This document shows positions 15,385 through 23,456 of a stretch of DNA of 64,000 bases, one piece after another (position 1 is the first letter of the stretch; each line of letters opens with the position of its first letter). The position numbers and the translations under genes were made by a program. A model generated the notes under the pieces. That model saw only the letters and a list, made by a program, of their open reading frames with translations, made no database searches and had not been told where the DNA came from. Location: the NCBI RefSeq assembly GCF_043195135.1, contig NZ_JBAFWP010000004.1; one strand, given 5' to 3'. The DNA comes from NCEH01 sp043195135 (GTDB lineage: Bacteria > Pseudomonadota > Alphaproteobacteria > Rhizobiales > Xanthobacteraceae).

Positions 15385-16655
15385 GGGCGATCGCTTTCGG
15401 AGAGGGAGATGGACGACCCGCCGCCATGGCTGTCGCCGGACCGCACCGCATGGGTCGTGGTCTGGATGCCGTGGACCACCTGCTGGGAGCGGCGCATGCG
15501 CCGCGCCCAATCCGGCATGTCACCCGGAGAGGCCGGGGCGCTCGACGCGGCCGAACTTGGGCTGGCCGTGGCGGACCCTGTTTCGCTGGCCGCCATGGCA
15601 GAACGCCGCAGAGGAGAAGCGGCCGCCGCTATCCCGGCGCGCGCGACACCGCCAAGCCCTCCAGCCACACCCGAAAGTCCGGACTGGCCAGCAGCTCCTG
15701 CGCTGTAGGCGGAAGCAGCACCTCCGGCGAGGCTTCCTCCCGCACGGGCCGTGGCTGCTGTACCAGAGAGCGCGCCACCGGCCCCACGCACAGCAAGCCC
15801 AGCCGCACCGGCTCCCGCGAGCGCCACACCGCCTGCGGCAAGCCCGGTCCCCACGGCGGCGCCCGCGCCCAGCTGAGGCGCGCCGGTGATCAGGCCTGTG
15901 GCGATCCCCGGCCCGAAGATGCCGAGGCCGAGGAGCGCCAGCGCCGCCAGCACCGCCGACAGAGCCTGGCTGATGGTCGGCTGGGCATCGCCATAAGAGG
16001 TGGTGAATTGAGAGAACAGCCCCGAGCCGATGCCGACGATCACGGCGAGCACCATCACCTTCACCCCGGCGGCGACGATGTTGCCGAGCACCTTCTCGGC
16101 GAGAAAGGCGGTCTTGCCGAAGAAGGCGAAGGGGATGAGAACGAAGCCCGCGAGCGTCGTCAGCTTGAACTGCACCGCCAGGATGAAGAAGGCGATCAGG
16201 ATCAGGAGCCAGGAGACCAGCAGCACGGCGATCTGCACGGCGTTGACGAAGATCGCCACCGGCCCCGTGAGGTGGCTTGCAGCGTCGAGCAGCGGTTGGC
16301 CGGCCGTGAGTCCCACTTCCGCAAGTCGCCCCGGCCGCAGGAATTCCGCCGTGCTGATGGTTGACCCGCCGGCTTTGAGACCAAGCCCGGCGAAGCTCTC
16401 GAACACGATTCTGGCGAGCGCGTTGAGGTTGCCGATGATCCAGGCGAAGAAGCCGATAGCGAGGGTTTTGCGCACCAGCCGGCGCATCACGTCCTCGTCG
16501 GCGCCCCAGGCCCAGAACAGGCCGGCGAGCGTGATGTCGAGAGCGATGAGGATCGAGGAGAGGCCCGTCACCTCGCCCTTGATCAGGCCGAAGCCGGAAT
16601 CGATGTAGCTGGTGAAGGTGTTGAGGAAGGTGTCGATGACGCCCACATCGTTCAT
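15381..16655 (-). CDS. trbL: TrbL, polytopic inner-membrane transfer protein
   Basis: 424 residues. Six or more hydrophobic spans fill the first two thirds (FINAVQIAVLLVSWLL-like and LTTLAGFVLIPFAFFGKTAF), including the conserved FGKTAFLAEKVLG region. The last third is a Gly/Ala-rich, then Ser-rich, cytoplasmic tail. VirB6/TrbL proteins line the substrate path through the inner membrane. The gene overlaps its neighbours on both sides by ATGA. Confidence 0.9.
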   Translation of the reverse strand: MNDVGVIDTFLNTFTSYIDSGFGLIKGEVTGLSSILIALDITLAGLFWAWGADEDVMRRLVRKTLAIGFFAWIIGNLNALARIVFESFAGLGLKAGGSTISTAEFLRPGRLAEVGLTAGQPLLDAASHLTGPVAIFVNAVQIAVLLVSWLLILIAFFILAVQFKLTTLAGFVLIPFAFFGKTAFLAEKVLGNIVAAGVKVMVLAVIVGIGSGLFSQFTTSYGDAQPTISQALSAVLAALALLGLGIFGPGIATGLITGAPQLGAGAAVGTGLAAGGVALAGAGAAGLAVRGAGGALSGTAATARAGGSLAGGAASAYSAGAAGQSGLSGVAGGLGGVARAGIAAAASPLRRSAMAASETGSATASPSSAASSAPASPGDMPDWARRMRRSQQVVHGIQTTTHAVRSGDSHGGGSSISLSESDRP

Positions 16656-16912
16656 GGCGCAGCTCCGTCCACGGGCTTGCCGAAGAAGCGGCGGCGGTTC
16701 ACCTCCCAGAGCGCGGCGCAGTGCGGATCGATCGGATCTGCGGTCTCCAGCTTGGCGCAGCTCTTGAGATCGGCCGAGGAGACGTTTCCTGCCGGCACGC
16801 TGGTCGCGGGCAGCAGATCCGTGTCCGGGCCTGAGGTCATACCTAGAGCTGCGATCACCACCCCGACCAGGCCAATGACAATGAGGGTTCTGAGCGCGGT
16901 GCCCTGATCCAT
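16652..16912 (-). CDS. Putative TrbK-like entry-exclusion protein
   Basis: 86 residues with an N-terminal membrane anchor (LIVIGLVGVVIAALGM) and a short periplasmic part containing two Cys residues (DLKSCAKLE, DPHCAALWEVNRRRFF). Position between trbJ and trbL, size and the CA-W-RRRFF end match the alternative TrbK proteins of Tn4371-like and Ti-like operons. These proteins block entry of a second copy. Identification rests mainly on position. Confidence 0.7.
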   Translation of the reverse strand: MDQGTALRTLIVIGLVGVVIAALGMTSGPDTDLLPATSVPAGNVSSADLKSCAKLETADPIDPHCAALWEVNRRRFFGKPVDGAAP

Positions 16913-16921
16913 GGCCGCACC

Positions 16922-17656
16922 TCAGTTGCCGCGGAACATGGTGACGGCGGCGGGCTGGTAGCTCGACCGGGTGGAGAAGCGCCGGTAGCGCTCCTGCCCC
17001 TCAGACACCGCTGTGGCGCGTTCGGCTTCGGACAGGGTCTGCGCCCGACCGTTGGATGCCACCACGGCGGTGAGGTCGGAGAGCTGCTGGGCCTGGAGCG
17101 CCTGGAGCTGGTTGCCCGCCTGCATGGCCTGCAGCGCACCGGTCGCCGCCTGGCTCTGCCCGACCTGCGTCGAGGCCTGCGAGCGCCCGGTGTCGAGATT
17201 ACCGACGACGCCCGCCTGCACCCGCAGCGCATCCTGAAGGCCCGCGACCGTGGTCTCCCAGCGGCTCTTCGCCTGGATGACGAGGGCTGCATCCGTGGCA
17301 CTCAGAGAGACCGAGCCGTACTGACCCTGGAACGCCCGGTCGATGGCGGTGACGTCATAGGCGATCTTCTGGGCCTGCCCGAGCAACTGCTGGGTGCGCT
17401 GGGCAGACTGCTGGAGCGCGCTGAGGGAAGAGTATGACAGGCTAGCGAGGTTGTGGGCCTGATTGATCAGCATCTGCGCTTCGTTCTGCAGGGAGGTGAT
17501 CTGGTTGGTCACCTGCTGCAGGGCCCGAGCCGCCTGAAGGACGTTCTGGGCATAGTTGGAGGGGTCGTAGACCACATATTGCGCGGCAGCCGGCGCCAGC
17601 GGGCAGACGAGGAGCGGCGTGGCGAGAAGCGCCACCCGCAACGAACGACGGATCAT
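16922..17656 (-). CDS. trbJ: TrbJ, VirB5-like pilus-associated protein
   Basis: 244 residues. The signal peptide (VALLATPLLVCPLAPAAA) is followed by VVYDPSNYAQNVLQAARALQ, the conserved start of mature TrbJ, and by long Gln/Ala-rich helices typical of VirB5-type minor pilins. The start overlaps the trbE stop by ATGA. Confidence 0.9.
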   Translation of the reverse strand: MIRRSLRVALLATPLLVCPLAPAAAQYVVYDPSNYAQNVLQAARALQQVTNQITSLQNEAQMLINQAHNLASLSYSSLSALQQSAQRTQQLLGQAQKIAYDVTAIDRAFQGQYGSVSLSATDAALVIQAKSRWETTVAGLQDALRVQAGVVGNLDTGRSQASTQVGQSQAATGALQAMQAGNQLQALQAQQLSDLTAVVASNGRAQTLSEAERATAVSEGQERYRRFSTRSSYQPAAVTMFRGN

Positions 17657-20082
17657 GGGCGTGTCTCCAGATTGTCAAGCGTGGGGATGAGGTCTGCGGC
17701 CCAGCCGAGGCCACGGTGCCGCAGCCAGGCGGCGAGGAAACCATCGCGCCCATGCTCGGCGAGGATCTGCGAGAGCGCGGCTTGGTCAGTCTTGGACGCG
17801 GAAGCGCACAAGGCGAGCGCCACCTGCGACAGCCCGAGCTCGAACAGGCGGTTGCCGCGCCGGGACTGGCAGTAATAGTCCCGCTTCGGTGTCGCCCGTG
17901 CGAGGATCTCGATCTGCCGGTCGTTGAGGCCGAAGCGCCGGTAGATGGCGGTGATCTGGGGCTCGACGGCCCGCTCATTGGGGAGCAGCAGCCGGGTCTG
18001 GCAGCTCTCGATGATGACGGGGGCGATGGCGGAGCCGTCGATGTCCGAGAGGGACTGGGTGGCAAACACCACGCTGGCGTTCTTCTTCCGCAGGGTCTTC
18101 AGCCATTCCCTGAGCTGCCCGGCGAAGCCCGGGTCATCGAGGGCGAGCCATCCCTCGTCGATGATGAGGAGGGTGGGCGATCCGTCGAGCCGGTCCTCGA
18201 TGCGGTGGAACAGATAGGACAGCACCGCCGGCGCCGCGCTGGTGCCGATCAGCCCCTCCGTCTCGAAGGCCTGGACGGACGCCTGCCCCAGATGCTCGGC
18301 CTCGGCATCGAGCAGCCGGCCCTGGGCGCCGCCAATGCAATACGGGCGCAGCGCCTGCTTCAGCGCGTTGGACTGGAGCAGGACCGCAAGGCCAGTCAGC
18401 GTGCGCTCCTCGACGGGAGCGGAGGCGAGCGAGGTGAGCGCCGACCAGATGTGCTCCTTCACCTCCGGAATGATGGGGACGCCCTCGCGGGTGAGGATCG
18501 CCACGATCCAGTCCGCCGCCCAGGTGCGCTCGGGGAGTTTGTCCACGCGGGCGAGCGGCTGGAGGGTGACGCTCTCCTCGGCAAGACCGCCGCCGAGATC
18601 GTTCCAGTCGCCGCCCATCGCGAGGGCGGCGGCCCGGATGCTGCCGCCGAAGTCGAAGGCGAACACCTGGGAGCCCGCATAGCGCCGGAACTGCAGGGCC
18701 ATGAGCGCCAGCAGCACCGACTTGCCGGCGCCGGTCGGCCCCACCACCAGGGTGTGGCCGACATCGCCCACATGGAGCGAGAAGCGGAACGGGGTGGAGC
18801 CCTCCGTCTTGCCGTAGAACAGCGGCGGCGCCGCAAAATGCGCGTCCTGCTCGTCTCCGGCCCACACCGCGGAGAGCGGGATCATGTGCGCGAGGTTGAG
18901 GGTGGAGACGGGCGGCTGGCGCACATTGGCATAGACGTGTCCCGGCAGGCTCCCGAGCCAGGCGTCCACGGCATTGATCGTCTCGACCATGGCCGTGAAG
19001 TCCCGGCCCTGGATCACCTTCTCCACCAGCCGCAGCTTCTCGTCGGCGATGCGGGGATCGGCGTGCCAGACCGTTACCGTGGCAGTAACAAAAGCGATGC
19101 CGGCATGGTCGGCGCCGAGCTCCTGCAAGGCGAGGTCGGCATCCTCCGCCTTGTTGGCGGCATCCGAATCCACCAGCACCGAGGCCTCGTTGGTCATCAC
19201 CTCCTTGAGGATGGCGGCGATGGACTTGCGCTTGGCGAACCACTGCCGGCGGATCTTCGTGAGGAGCCGGGTGGCGTCGGTCTTGTCGAGGAGGATGGCG
19301 CGGGTCGACCAGCGATAGGGAAAGGCGAGCCGGTTGAGGTCGTCGAGAACCCCAGGTGTCGTCGCCGTGGGGAAGCCGACGATGGTGAGCAACCGAAGGT
19401 GCTGGTTCCCGAGCATGGGCTCCAGCCCGCCGGTGAGCGGCTGGTCGGCCAGGAGCGCGTCGAGGTACATGGGCGTCTCGGGGACGCGCACCCGCTGGCG
19501 CCGGGTCGAGACGCAATCGTGGAGATATGTGAGGGTCTCGGCATCGTCGAGCCAGCGGCACTCCGGCATGAAGGCTTCGACCAGCCGCAGGACGCGGTCC
19601 GTGCGATCGGCGAAGGCGTCAAGCGCCTCATGGGGATCAACGCCGTCGCGCGCGCGGCCCTCATAGAGCCAGCTCTCCGCCCGTGCGGCATCTTCCGCCG
19701 GCGGCAGCCAGGAGAAGGTCAGGAAATAGCTCGACTCGAAATGGCTACCGACCTCGGCAAAGCCAGCCCTGCGCTCGGCATCCACCAGCGCCGAGGCAGG
19801 ATCGCAGAAGACGCTCTCGGGATAGGCGCCCGCCTCATGCCGCTGGGCTTCCACGAACAGCGCCCAGCCGGAGCCGAGGCGGCGGAAGGCGCTGTTGAGG
19901 CGGCCTGCCACGGCCACCAGCTCGGCCGGCACGGCAGAATCAAGGTCCGGGCCACGGAAACGCGCCATCCGCTGGAAGCTGCCGTCCTTGTTGAGGACGA
20001 TGCCCGAGCCGACGAGAGCCGCCCAGGGCAGGTAGTCCGTGAGCCGGCTGGCGTGACGGCGATACTCGGCGAGATTCATCAT
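17653..20082 (-). CDS. trbE: TrbE, VirB4-type conjugative transfer ATPase
   Basis: 809 residues. The N-terminal CagE/TrbE/VirB domain spans about 180-390. The ATPase domain has Walker A at VVGPTGAGKSVLLALMALQF (about 456) and Walker B at PTLLIIDEGWLALDDPG, followed by the VFATQSLSDI segment. VirB4 ATPases power pilus assembly. The gene is complete and the catalytic motifs are intact. It begins 12 bp after trbD. Confidence 0.95.
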   Translation of the reverse strand: MMNLAEYRRHASRLTDYLPWAALVGSGIVLNKDGSFQRMARFRGPDLDSAVPAELVAVAGRLNSAFRRLGSGWALFVEAQRHEAGAYPESVFCDPASALVDAERRAGFAEVGSHFESSYFLTFSWLPPAEDAARAESWLYEGRARDGVDPHEALDAFADRTDRVLRLVEAFMPECRWLDDAETLTYLHDCVSTRRQRVRVPETPMYLDALLADQPLTGGLEPMLGNQHLRLLTIVGFPTATTPGVLDDLNRLAFPYRWSTRAILLDKTDATRLLTKIRRQWFAKRKSIAAILKEVMTNEASVLVDSDAANKAEDADLALQELGADHAGIAFVTATVTVWHADPRIADEKLRLVEKVIQGRDFTAMVETINAVDAWLGSLPGHVYANVRQPPVSTLNLAHMIPLSAVWAGDEQDAHFAAPPLFYGKTEGSTPFRFSLHVGDVGHTLVVGPTGAGKSVLLALMALQFRRYAGSQVFAFDFGGSIRAAALAMGGDWNDLGGGLAEESVTLQPLARVDKLPERTWAADWIVAILTREGVPIIPEVKEHIWSALTSLASAPVEERTLTGLAVLLQSNALKQALRPYCIGGAQGRLLDAEAEHLGQASVQAFETEGLIGTSAAPAVLSYLFHRIEDRLDGSPTLLIIDEGWLALDDPGFAGQLREWLKTLRKKNASVVFATQSLSDIDGSAIAPVIIESCQTRLLLPNERAVEPQITAIYRRFGLNDRQIEILARATPKRDYYCQSRRGNRLFELGLSQVALALCASASKTDQAALSQILAEHGRDGFLAAWLRHRGLGWAADLIPTLDNLETRP

Positions 20083-20094
20083 GGCACGCCCCGC

Positions 20095-20367
20095 TCAAAT
20101 CGTCAGGTGGGAGGGGATGCGCAGATGCCGGCGCACCACGTCGACGAACAGCGGGTCGCGCTTGGCGGCCCAGACGGCGGCGAGGTGTCCGACCGCCCAC
20201 AGCGCAAGGCCCACGAGCCAGAGCCGGAGCCCCAGCCCGACGGCGCCGGCGAGCGTGCCGTTGAAGATGGCAAGCGCCCGCGGCGCGCCGCCGAGCAGGA
20301 TCGGCTCGCTCAAGGCCCGGTGGACCGGCACGGAGAAGCCCGGCACCTCGCCGGCATCGCCCGGCAT
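20095..20367 (-). CDS. trbD: TrbD, VirB3-like inner-membrane protein
   Basis: 90 residues. MPGDAGEVPGFSVPVHRALS opens a VirB3/TrbD-type protein: the GFSVPVHRALSEPILLGG motif precedes two close membrane spans (GTLAGAVGLGLRLWLVGLAL). The ATG overlaps the trbC stop (ATGA). VirB3 proteins work with the VirB4 ATPase, whose gene follows here. Confidence 0.9.
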   Translation of the reverse strand: MPGDAGEVPGFSVPVHRALSEPILLGGAPRALAIFNGTLAGAVGLGLRLWLVGLALWAVGHLAAVWAAKRDPLFVDVVRRHLRIPSHLTI

Positions 20368-20699
20368 CAGACCAACGCCCCGCCGCTGAAGGAGAAGAAG
20401 GAGAGGAAGAAGCTGGAAGCGGCGAAGGCGATGGAAAGACCGAACACGATCTGGATCAGCCGCCGGAACCCGCCCGATGTGTCGCCGAAGGCGAGCGCGA
20501 GGCCGGTCGAGATGATGATGATCACCGCGATGATCTTGGCGACGGGACCCTGGATGGAGTCCAGGATCGACTGCAAGGGCGTCTCCCAGGGCATGGAGGA
20601 GCCGGAGGCGTGGGCGGCCGACACCGCGCAAGAGAAGGCGCTTGCCGCAGCAGCGGTTCGCAACAGGCGGCGATGGAGGGAAACAGGGATCGGAGTCAC
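20367..20699 (-). CDS. trbC: TrbC, VirB2-like pilin
   Basis: 110 residues from a GTG start that overlaps the trbB stop (GTGA). A long signal region (TAAAASAFSCAVSAAHA) is followed by the pilin body with two hydrophobic helices (IIAVIIIISTGLALAFG and FGLSIAFAASSFFLSFFSF). Size and layout match the TrbC/VirB2 pilin, which is cut and in some systems cyclised. Confidence 0.9.
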   Translation of the reverse strand: MTPIPVSLHRRLLRTAAAASAFSCAVSAAHASGSSMPWETPLQSILDSIQGPVAKIIAVIIIISTGLALAFGDTSGGFRRLIQIVFGLSIAFAASSFFLSFFSFSGGALV

Positions 20700-21682
20700 G
20701 GGGAGGTTCCTTCTTCTGCGGGAGGGATAGCGGGAGAGATCCGGTAGTCGCCATCGGGGCCGAGCCCTTCGACACGGGCGAGCTCGGAGAGGCGGCGCGC
20801 GGAGCCCCGGCCCGACAGCACGGCGATGAGGTCGATGGTCTCGGCGATCAGGGCGCGCGGGACCGTGACGACAGCTTCCTGGATGAGCTGCTCCAGCCGT
20901 CGCAGGGCGCCCATGGCGCTGCCGGCATGGATGGTGCCGATGCCGCCGGGATGGCCAGTCCCCCACGCCTTCAGGAGGTCCAGGGCCTCCGCGCCGCGCA
21001 CCTCGCCGATGGGGATACGGTCGGGGCGCAGGCGCAGGGACGAGCGCACCAGATCGGACAGAGAAGCGACGCCGTCCTTGGTGCGCATGGCCACGAGATT
21101 GGGCGCGGCGCATTGGAGCTCGCGGGTATCCTCGATCAGGATGACCCGCTCGGCCGTCTTGGCCACCTCGGCGAGGAGGGCATTGGTAAGGGTGGTCTTG
21201 CCGGTGGAGGTGCCGCCGGCGACCAGGATGTTGGCGCGGGAGGCGACGCCCTGGCGCAGGGCCACGGCCTGCGCTGCCGACATGATGCCGCCGGCCACGT
21301 AGTCGCCGAGCGTGAACACGGCGACGGCGGGCTTGCGGATGGCAAAAGTCGGGCCAGCCACGACCGGCGGGAGCAGGCCCTCGAAACGCTCTCCCGATCC
21401 GGGAAGCTCGGCGGAGAGCCGCGGTGCGCCAGCGTGGACCTCGGCGCCGATATGGTGCGCGACGAGGCGGATGATGCGCTCGCCATCACCGGGAGCCAAC
21501 CGCTCCCCCGTGTTGACGAGACCTTCGCACAGCCGGTCGACCCAGAGGCAACCATCGGGGTTGAGCATGACCTCGACGATGGCCGAGTCATCGAGGAGGC
21601 GGGAGATTACCGGGCCGAGCGCCGTGCGCAGCATGCGCACACCACGTGTCAGACTCTCCGAACCGTGAGGTGAAGCCGCCAT
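20696..21682 (-). CDS. trbB: TrbB, VirB11-type secretion ATPase
   Basis: 328 residues. Walker A is GGTSTGKTTLTNALLAE; the Asp box (ILIEDTRELQC), the Walker B-like stretch (RIPIGEVRGAEALDLLKAW) and the His box (GTGHPGGIGTIHAGSA) are all present. It is the first gene of the leftward operon. Upstream, where traG and copG normally sit, there is only an IS3-type remnant and a sulfur-gene promoter, so the operon has lost its left partner genes. Confidence 0.95.
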   Translation of the reverse strand: MAASPHGSESLTRGVRMLRTALGPVISRLLDDSAIVEVMLNPDGCLWVDRLCEGLVNTGERLAPGDGERIIRLVAHHIGAEVHAGAPRLSAELPGSGERFEGLLPPVVAGPTFAIRKPAVAVFTLGDYVAGGIMSAAQAVALRQGVASRANILVAGGTSTGKTTLTNALLAEVAKTAERVILIEDTRELQCAAPNLVAMRTKDGVASLSDLVRSSLRLRPDRIPIGEVRGAEALDLLKAWGTGHPGGIGTIHAGSAMGALRRLEQLIQEAVVTVPRALIAETIDLIAVLSGRGSARRLSELARVEGLGPDGDYRISPAIPPAEEGTSP

Positions 21683-21917
21683 CTCATCCCCGCCCTGGCC
21701 GGGAGCGAAGCAGGGGCTTCCCGGACGGCGATGATTAAAGAAGGGGGAATTGGGGTAGGTTCAACAATGGAAAGTCAGGCAACGTATTATGGCGTGCAAT
21801 TGCCTAAAAAGGGGCGCATCAGCGGCTCAATCCGTGAACGACCAACACGGCGCCCGTGCCCTCGCAAAACCGCATGGATCCGTGACTCACCTCAGGGCCC
21901 TCGGCTCTCGGCGTGGA

Positions 21918-22076
21918 TCACGCGAATACCATCGGTGAGGGCACGGTTGGCCAAAGTGCGTCAACTCTGCGGCCGGGTGCGTCAAGCACAATAGCCACTG
22001 GCCGAAAGCCCCAGGCCTTGCACATCACCCGAACCGGCCAGATGCTGCGATGCTCATCGGCAAACTCGCAGTTCAT
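21918..22076 (-). pseudogene. Short remnant of an IS3-family OrfB
   Basis: The frame reads MNCEFADEHRSIWPVRVMCK then AWGFRPVAIVLDAPGRR. It resembles the start of IS3 OrfB proteins (F-I--HR--WPV--MC--LGVS-SG-Y-W--R), but the Tyr/Trp end has decayed and the DDE domain is missing. It lies between trbB and the YeeE promoter and may mark the recombination that removed the upstream transfer genes. The sequence 21683-21917 has nothing else I can identify. Confidence 0.45.
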
Positions 22077-22149
22077 CGGGAGGACGGTCGGGCGCAGGCC
22101 CGACGAGACGCCTTGGAACATGTGTTGCGACAGAATGCCCGTTGCCAAT

Positions 22150-22184
22150 ACATTCAAATATATTAATTTTAGTATATTGAATGT
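22150..22184. promoter_or_regulatory. 35-bp AT-rich palindrome, candidate ArsR-type operator
   Basis: ACATTCAA (22150-22157) is the exact reverse complement of TTGAATGT (22177-22184). The inner bases continue the symmetry (ATATA/TATAT) with one extra A. It stands 95 bp before the start codon of the first YeeE gene, in an AT island inside GC-rich DNA. ArsR-family persulfide sensors of the BigR/SoxR type bind AT-rich palindromes of this kind upstream of such transporter genes. Binding is inferred. Confidence 0.55.
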
Positions 22185-22279
22185 CTTAGCTCCGGTATAA
22201 TGATCCGGTGCTAAGAAAAATGGGCGTTGGCTCGCTCGACGTTTGGAGTGGGGCCAGCCTTGATGTGTGGGAGCGAACC

Positions 22280-22807
22280 ATGAGAGCATGCACACTTCGT
22301 GATAAGGCTTGGTCGCCTTATGTGGCGGGCATCCTGATCGGCCTTCTTCAAGTTCCGGCCTTCCTCTTGATCGACACGGCGCTCGGGGCCTCGTCCTCCT
22401 ATGTGACCGTGGGCGGCTCGCTTGCCGCGCTGGTCGATCCGACCGTGACGCAGATCGCTTATGTCGCCAAGCACATCACACCAACCGCAAAGAACTGGTG
22501 GCAGGTCGCCCTTGTCATCGGCATCGCGCTTGGAGCGCTGATCTCCATGTCCCTCTCCGGCGCCCGGCGCAAAGCCATCTCGCCCGTCTGGGCTCGGGCC
22601 CTGGGGACCTCCAGTCCAACGGTGCGCTATCTCGTCGCTTTCGGAGCGGGTTTTCTCATGCTGTTCGGCGCGCGCCTCGCCGATGGCTGCACCTCGGGGC
22701 ACGGCATTTCGGGCATGGCCCAGCTTGCGGTTTCCTCCACCATCGCGGTGGCCTTCATGTTCGTCGGCGGCATCGCCACCGCTTTCCTCCTCCTGCGCCG
22801 CATCTGA
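22280..22807 (+). CDS. YeeE/YedE-family sulfur transporter half (PmpA-like)
   Basis: 175 residues from ATG 22280, preceded by GGGAGCG; a longer in-frame start at 22208 lacks support. About four or five membrane spans. The signature GARLADGCTSGHGISGMAQL carries the conserved Cys of YeeE/YedE channels, which pass thiosulfate or sulfane sulfur. Half-sized PmpA and PmpB proteins form a pair, and the second half is the next gene. The pair is linked to a flavoprotein by overlap, and is preceded by an AT-rich palindrome. Confidence 0.85.
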   Translation: MRACTLRDKAWSPYVAGILIGLLQVPAFLLIDTALGASSSYVTVGGSLAALVDPTVTQIAYVAKHITPTAKNWWQVALVIGIALGALISMSLSGARRKAISPVWARALGTSSPTVRYLVAFGAGFLMLFGARLADGCTSGHGISGMAQLAVSSTIAVAFMFVGGIATAFLLLRRI

Positions 22808-22829
22808 CGCGCCACGGATAGGATCAGCC

Positions 22830-23456
22830 ATGTCCCTCCTTCAAGCCATTCTCATCGGCCTTGCCATGGGCATCGTATTCGGCGTCGCGCTGGAGAAGTC
22901 CCGGGTGTTCGAGCCGGGGATGATCGTCGGCCAGATGCAATTGCGTAATTTCATCATGCTGAAGGTCTTCCTCACCGCGGTCGCCACCGGCGCCGTGGTC
23001 CTGGCGGCGCTGCACGGCTTCGGCCTCATCAAGCTGGCGCCGAAGGCCACCTTCTTCGCCGCCGACGTGCTGGGCGGGATCGTCCTCGGGGCCGGCATCG
23101 CCCTGGCCGGGGCCTGCCCGGGCACGGTTCTCGCCCAGGTGGGCGTCGGCTATCGCGACGCGATCTTCACCCTCGTGGGCGGCCTGTTCGGGGCGATGGC
23201 CTTCAGCTATGCCGAACCGACCCTCGCGCCGCTGCTGCTGTCGGGCGGACCCGGCAAGCTCACCTTGATGAGCTTCACCGACGTGCCCTATTGGATGCTG
23301 GCGCTCGGGTTCGCCGCGCTCCTGGTGGTGGCTTTGGTCGGGTTGGAAAAATGGCGCCCGTGGCGGGCCGATCTCGGTGCCGACGTGGACGGGGATTTCG
23401 CCCCCGCACAGCGCGCGGCGGATGCGTCGGCCTCGCGCTTCAAGCCGGCGGAATGA
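22830..23456 (+). CDS. YeeE/YedE-family sulfur transporter half (PmpB-like)
   Basis: 208 residues with four or five membrane spans. The family Cys lies in GIALAGACPGTVLAQVG, and QLRNFIMLKVFLTAVATG is typical of the PmpB half. The C-terminal tail of about 40 residues is polar. Its stop overlaps the next start (ATGA), so the transporter and the SQR-like flavoprotein are translationally coupled. It begins 22 bp after the PmpA-like gene. Confidence 0.85.
   Translation: MSLLQAILIGLAMGIVFGVALEKSRVFEPGMIVGQMQLRNFIMLKVFLTAVATGAVVLAALHGFGLIKLAPKATFFAADVLGGIVLGAGIALAGACPGTVLAQVGVGYRDAIFTLVGGLFGAMAFSYAEPTLAPLLLSGGPGKLTLMSFTDVPYWMLALGFAALLVVALVGLEKWRPWRADLGADVDGDFAPAQRAADASASRFKPAE

Noticed and set aside
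17716..20730. A 1004-codon plus-strand open frame opposite trbE
   Set aside because: A shadow produced by GC-rich codon bias. The minus strand carries clear TrbE motifs, and the plus product has no recognisable domain.
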